Assembly (NCBI GenBank): GCA_005893365.1
Contig: VBPB01000114.1
Span: 1-17,399, forward strand
Length of the DNA stretch: 17,399 nt
From: Candidatus Eiseniibacteriota bacterium
GTDB lineage: Bacteria; Eisenbacteria; RBG-16-71-46
Reading direction: 5' to 3'
Made by a program: the position numbers and the translations under genes. Of the stretch, positions 15,701-17,399 are shown one piece after another (position 1 is the stretch's first letter; each line of letters begins with the position of its first letter). The notes beneath the pieces are model-generated. The model was given only the letters and a program-made list of their open reading frames with translations, made no database searches and was not told the origin of the DNA.

Positions 15701-16584
15701 TGCAGACCGCGGAGCTGCTGCGCAAGGTCCGCCGACTCGAGATCCGCAGCCGCCATCTGGTCGAGGACCTGTTCGCGGGCCACGCCGAGAGCGTGTTCAA
15801 GGGACGCGGCATGGAGTTCGAGGAGGTCCGTCCCTACCTGCCCGGCGATGAAGTGCGCGACATCGACTGGAACGTCACCGCGCGCCTGGGCCACCCGTAC
15901 GTGAAGCGCTTCGTCGAGGAGCGCGAGCTGACCGTGCTGCTGGTCATCGACGTCTCGCGCTCGATGCGCTTCGGCACCGCCGGCCAGGAGAAGCGCGAGT
16001 TGGCCGCGGAGCTGTGCGCGGTGCTGGGGTTCGCGGCCCTGCGCAACGACGACCGGGTCGGGCTGGTGCTGGCGGGCGGGCGGGTCGAGCACTTCGTGCC
16101 GCCGGCGCGCGGCCGCAGCCACGTCCTGCGGCTGCTGCGCGACGTGCTCGACGCCGAGCCCCGGGCCTCGGGCACGCGCCTGGGTGAGGCCGCGCGATTC
16201 GTGCTGCGCACCAGCCACCGGCGCAGCGTGGTGTTCTGGATCTCCGATTTCGAGGACACGCTGGACGTGCGCGACTGGCGGGTGCTGGGCCGGCGTCACG
16301 AGCTGACCGCGCTCATCACCCGCGATCCGCGCGACGAGGCGCTGCCCGCGGTGGGCTGGGTCGAGGTCGAGGATCTGGAGTCCGGCGAGCGGCGGCTGGT
16401 GAACACGTCGCGCAAGCGCACCCGCGAGGCCTATCACGCGCGGAGCACCGAGCAACGGCGCCAGGTGGAGCTGACCTTGAAGCGGGCGCGCGTGCCGATG
16501 GTCGAGGTGCGGACCGACCGGTCCTACCTGCCCATCCTGCTGCGCTTCTTCGCGGCGCGCCGGCGCGGGCGGAGCGGCGCGTGA
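15700..16584 (+). CDS. DUF58-domain protein with VWA-type MIDAS motif
   Basis: A 294-residue protein of the DUF58 family, the standard partner of MoxR ATPases. It begins with LLRKVRRLEIRSRHLVEDLFAGH, then carries the family signature RPYLPGDEVRDIDWNVTARLG (44-64) and a VWA-like region starting LLVIDVSRSM, whose Asp84/Ser86/Ser88 form an intact DxSxS metal site. Downstream are VVFWISDFED and the conserved ending DRSYLPILLRFFAARRRGR. There is no membrane segment, so it should lie in the cytoplasm or on the inner membrane surface. The ATG overlaps the moxR stop by one base and the stop overlaps the next GTG (GTGA). The metal site suggests it binds ligand proteins presented to MoxR. Confidence 0.93.
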
Positions 16585-17399
16585 GGCGGCGGGAGCCGCG
16601 GGCGACGCGCGCGGTGGTGGCGGTGGTGGTGGCGTGCGCCGTGGGCTTGACGGGCGTGGGCCTTACCGCGGCGGCCGGGACGCCGGCGCCCGCGGGCGCA
16701 CCTCTGGTCCACCCCACGGTTCCCTCATTCGAGCCGCGGGCGGTCATCTCGCCCCAGGTGGTGCGGCTGGGCGAGCGGGCGCTCTATCGGGCCCAAGTGA
16801 CCGGTGGGATCCGGGCGCAGCTGCGCCTGCTGCCCCCGGAGGCGATCGACGCGCTCACCTGGGGGACGCCCCGGGTCTATGGGCGGCACGGCTGGCAACG
16901 GAAGCTCGAGGCGCAACCCTACGCCCGCTACACGTCGTGGTCGCTCGACACCCTGGCCTACGAGCTCCCGGTCCAGGCGTTCGTGCTCGGCCGGCTCACG
17001 ATCCCGGGCCCGCAGGTCGAGATCGACGACGGGCGCGGACCGCGGCTGCTGCGCCTGCCGTCGGTCGAGCTGATCGTGGTGCCGGTGCTCTCGGCCGCCG
17101 ACAGCGCCGCGGAGCTGCGCGGTCTGCGCGGCCCGCTCGCCGCGCCGTGGTGGGAGACCGTGCCCTGGCTGCTGGTCGCGGCCGCGCTGATCGCCGCGGG
17201 CCTGATCGCCGTCGTGCTGCGGGCGCGCCGCCGCCCGCCGGCCCGGACCGCCGCGCCCGCGCCCCGCCGCGCGCCGGCGCTCGACCCGGCGGCCGAGGCC
17301 CTGGCGGCACTGGCCGCCCTGCGCGCGCTCAACCTGCCCGAGCACGGCCGGTTCGCCGAGCACGCCTTCCGCCTGGGCCAGCTGCTGCGGCAATTCCTC
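16581..17399 (+). CDS. BatD-like membrane protein with DUF4381-like tail, 5' part (3' end outside window)
   Basis: The frame from GTG 16581 stays open to the window end (273 codons), so the gene continues beyond it. Residues about 11-33 are a hydrophobic signal or anchor. An Ig-like extracytoplasmic segment follows, starting AVISPQVVRLGERALYRAQVTGG, as in BatD-type proteins. A membrane segment lies at about 194-213 (VPWLLVAAALIAAGLIAVVL), then a basic stretch RARRRPPAR and a helical region (AALRALNLPEHGRFAEHAFRLGQLLRQF) resembling the cytoplasmic part of DUF4381 proteins. The GTG overlaps the DUF58 stop (GTGA). This fits the usual MoxR-DUF58-envelope-protein order, commonly followed by BatA/BatB VWA proteins. 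Family assignment is by eye; coding status is secure from codon use. Confidence 0.82.
   Translation, partial: MRRREPRATRAVVAVVVACAVGLTGVGLTAAAGTPAPAGAPLVHPTVPSFEPRAVISPQVVRLGERALYRAQVTGGIRAQLRLLPPEAIDALTWGTPRVYGRHGWQRKLEAQPYARYTSWSLDTLAYELPVQAFVLGRLTIPGPQVEIDDGRGPRLLRLPSVELIVVPVLSAADSAAELRGLRGPLAAPWWETVPWLLVAAALIAAGLIAVVLRARRRPPARTAAPAPRRAPALDPAAEALAALAALRALNLPEHGRFAEHAFRLGQLLRQFL

Overview
This window is gene-dense, roughly 70% or more GC bacterial chromosome with every supported gene on the + strand. The housekeeping set is complete and undamaged, G/C dominates third codon positions, and I see no insertion sequence, phage gene, tRNA, rRNA or CRISPR array. The combination of GatCAB, a TolB_N/TPR-type Ser/Thr kinase and a MoxR-DUF58-BatD-like cluster suits an uncultured high-GC lineage such as Eisenbacteria, Gemmatimonadota or Acidobacteriota. 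That placement is inference, since no marker here fixes the phylum.

Region 1 (1-5163) is a tightly overlapped run: the 3' part of a PcrA/UvrD helicase gene, then gatC, gatA and gatB for the tRNA-dependent amidotransferase. Region 2 (about 5216-10474) is metabolic and translational housekeeping: purD-tsaC, a low-molecular-weight phosphatase of the arginine-phosphatase type, then ilvE-rpiB-glyA. The order tsaC / phosphatase / rpiB / glyA matches the ywlC-ywlE-ywlF-glyA neighbourhood of Bacillus subtilis, with ilvE inserted. purD and the phosphatase gene each have a TTGAC(C/G)-N18-TAnnnT promoter whose predicted transcription start falls almost on the start codon, so both may be leaderless.

Region 3 (10475-14508) looks more accessory. 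It holds a roughly 300-bp stretch without a clear gene, a small putative membrane-anchored protein of unknown function, and a two-gene unit. That unit is a transmembrane Ser/Thr kinase with a TolB_N/FlgO-like domain and TPR repeats outside the membrane, followed with an ATGA overlap by an exported protein that seems to have a related small alpha/beta fold. This pair is the least described part of the window.

Region 4 (14509-17399) starts with a good sigma70-type promoter and a strong ribosome site, then moxR (AAA+ ATPase), a DUF58 protein with an intact MIDAS motif, and a BatD-like membrane protein that runs off the window. MoxR and DUF58/VWA proteins usually act together as a chaperone or cofactor-insertion machine at the membrane, and the BatD-like protein would be the envelope partner.
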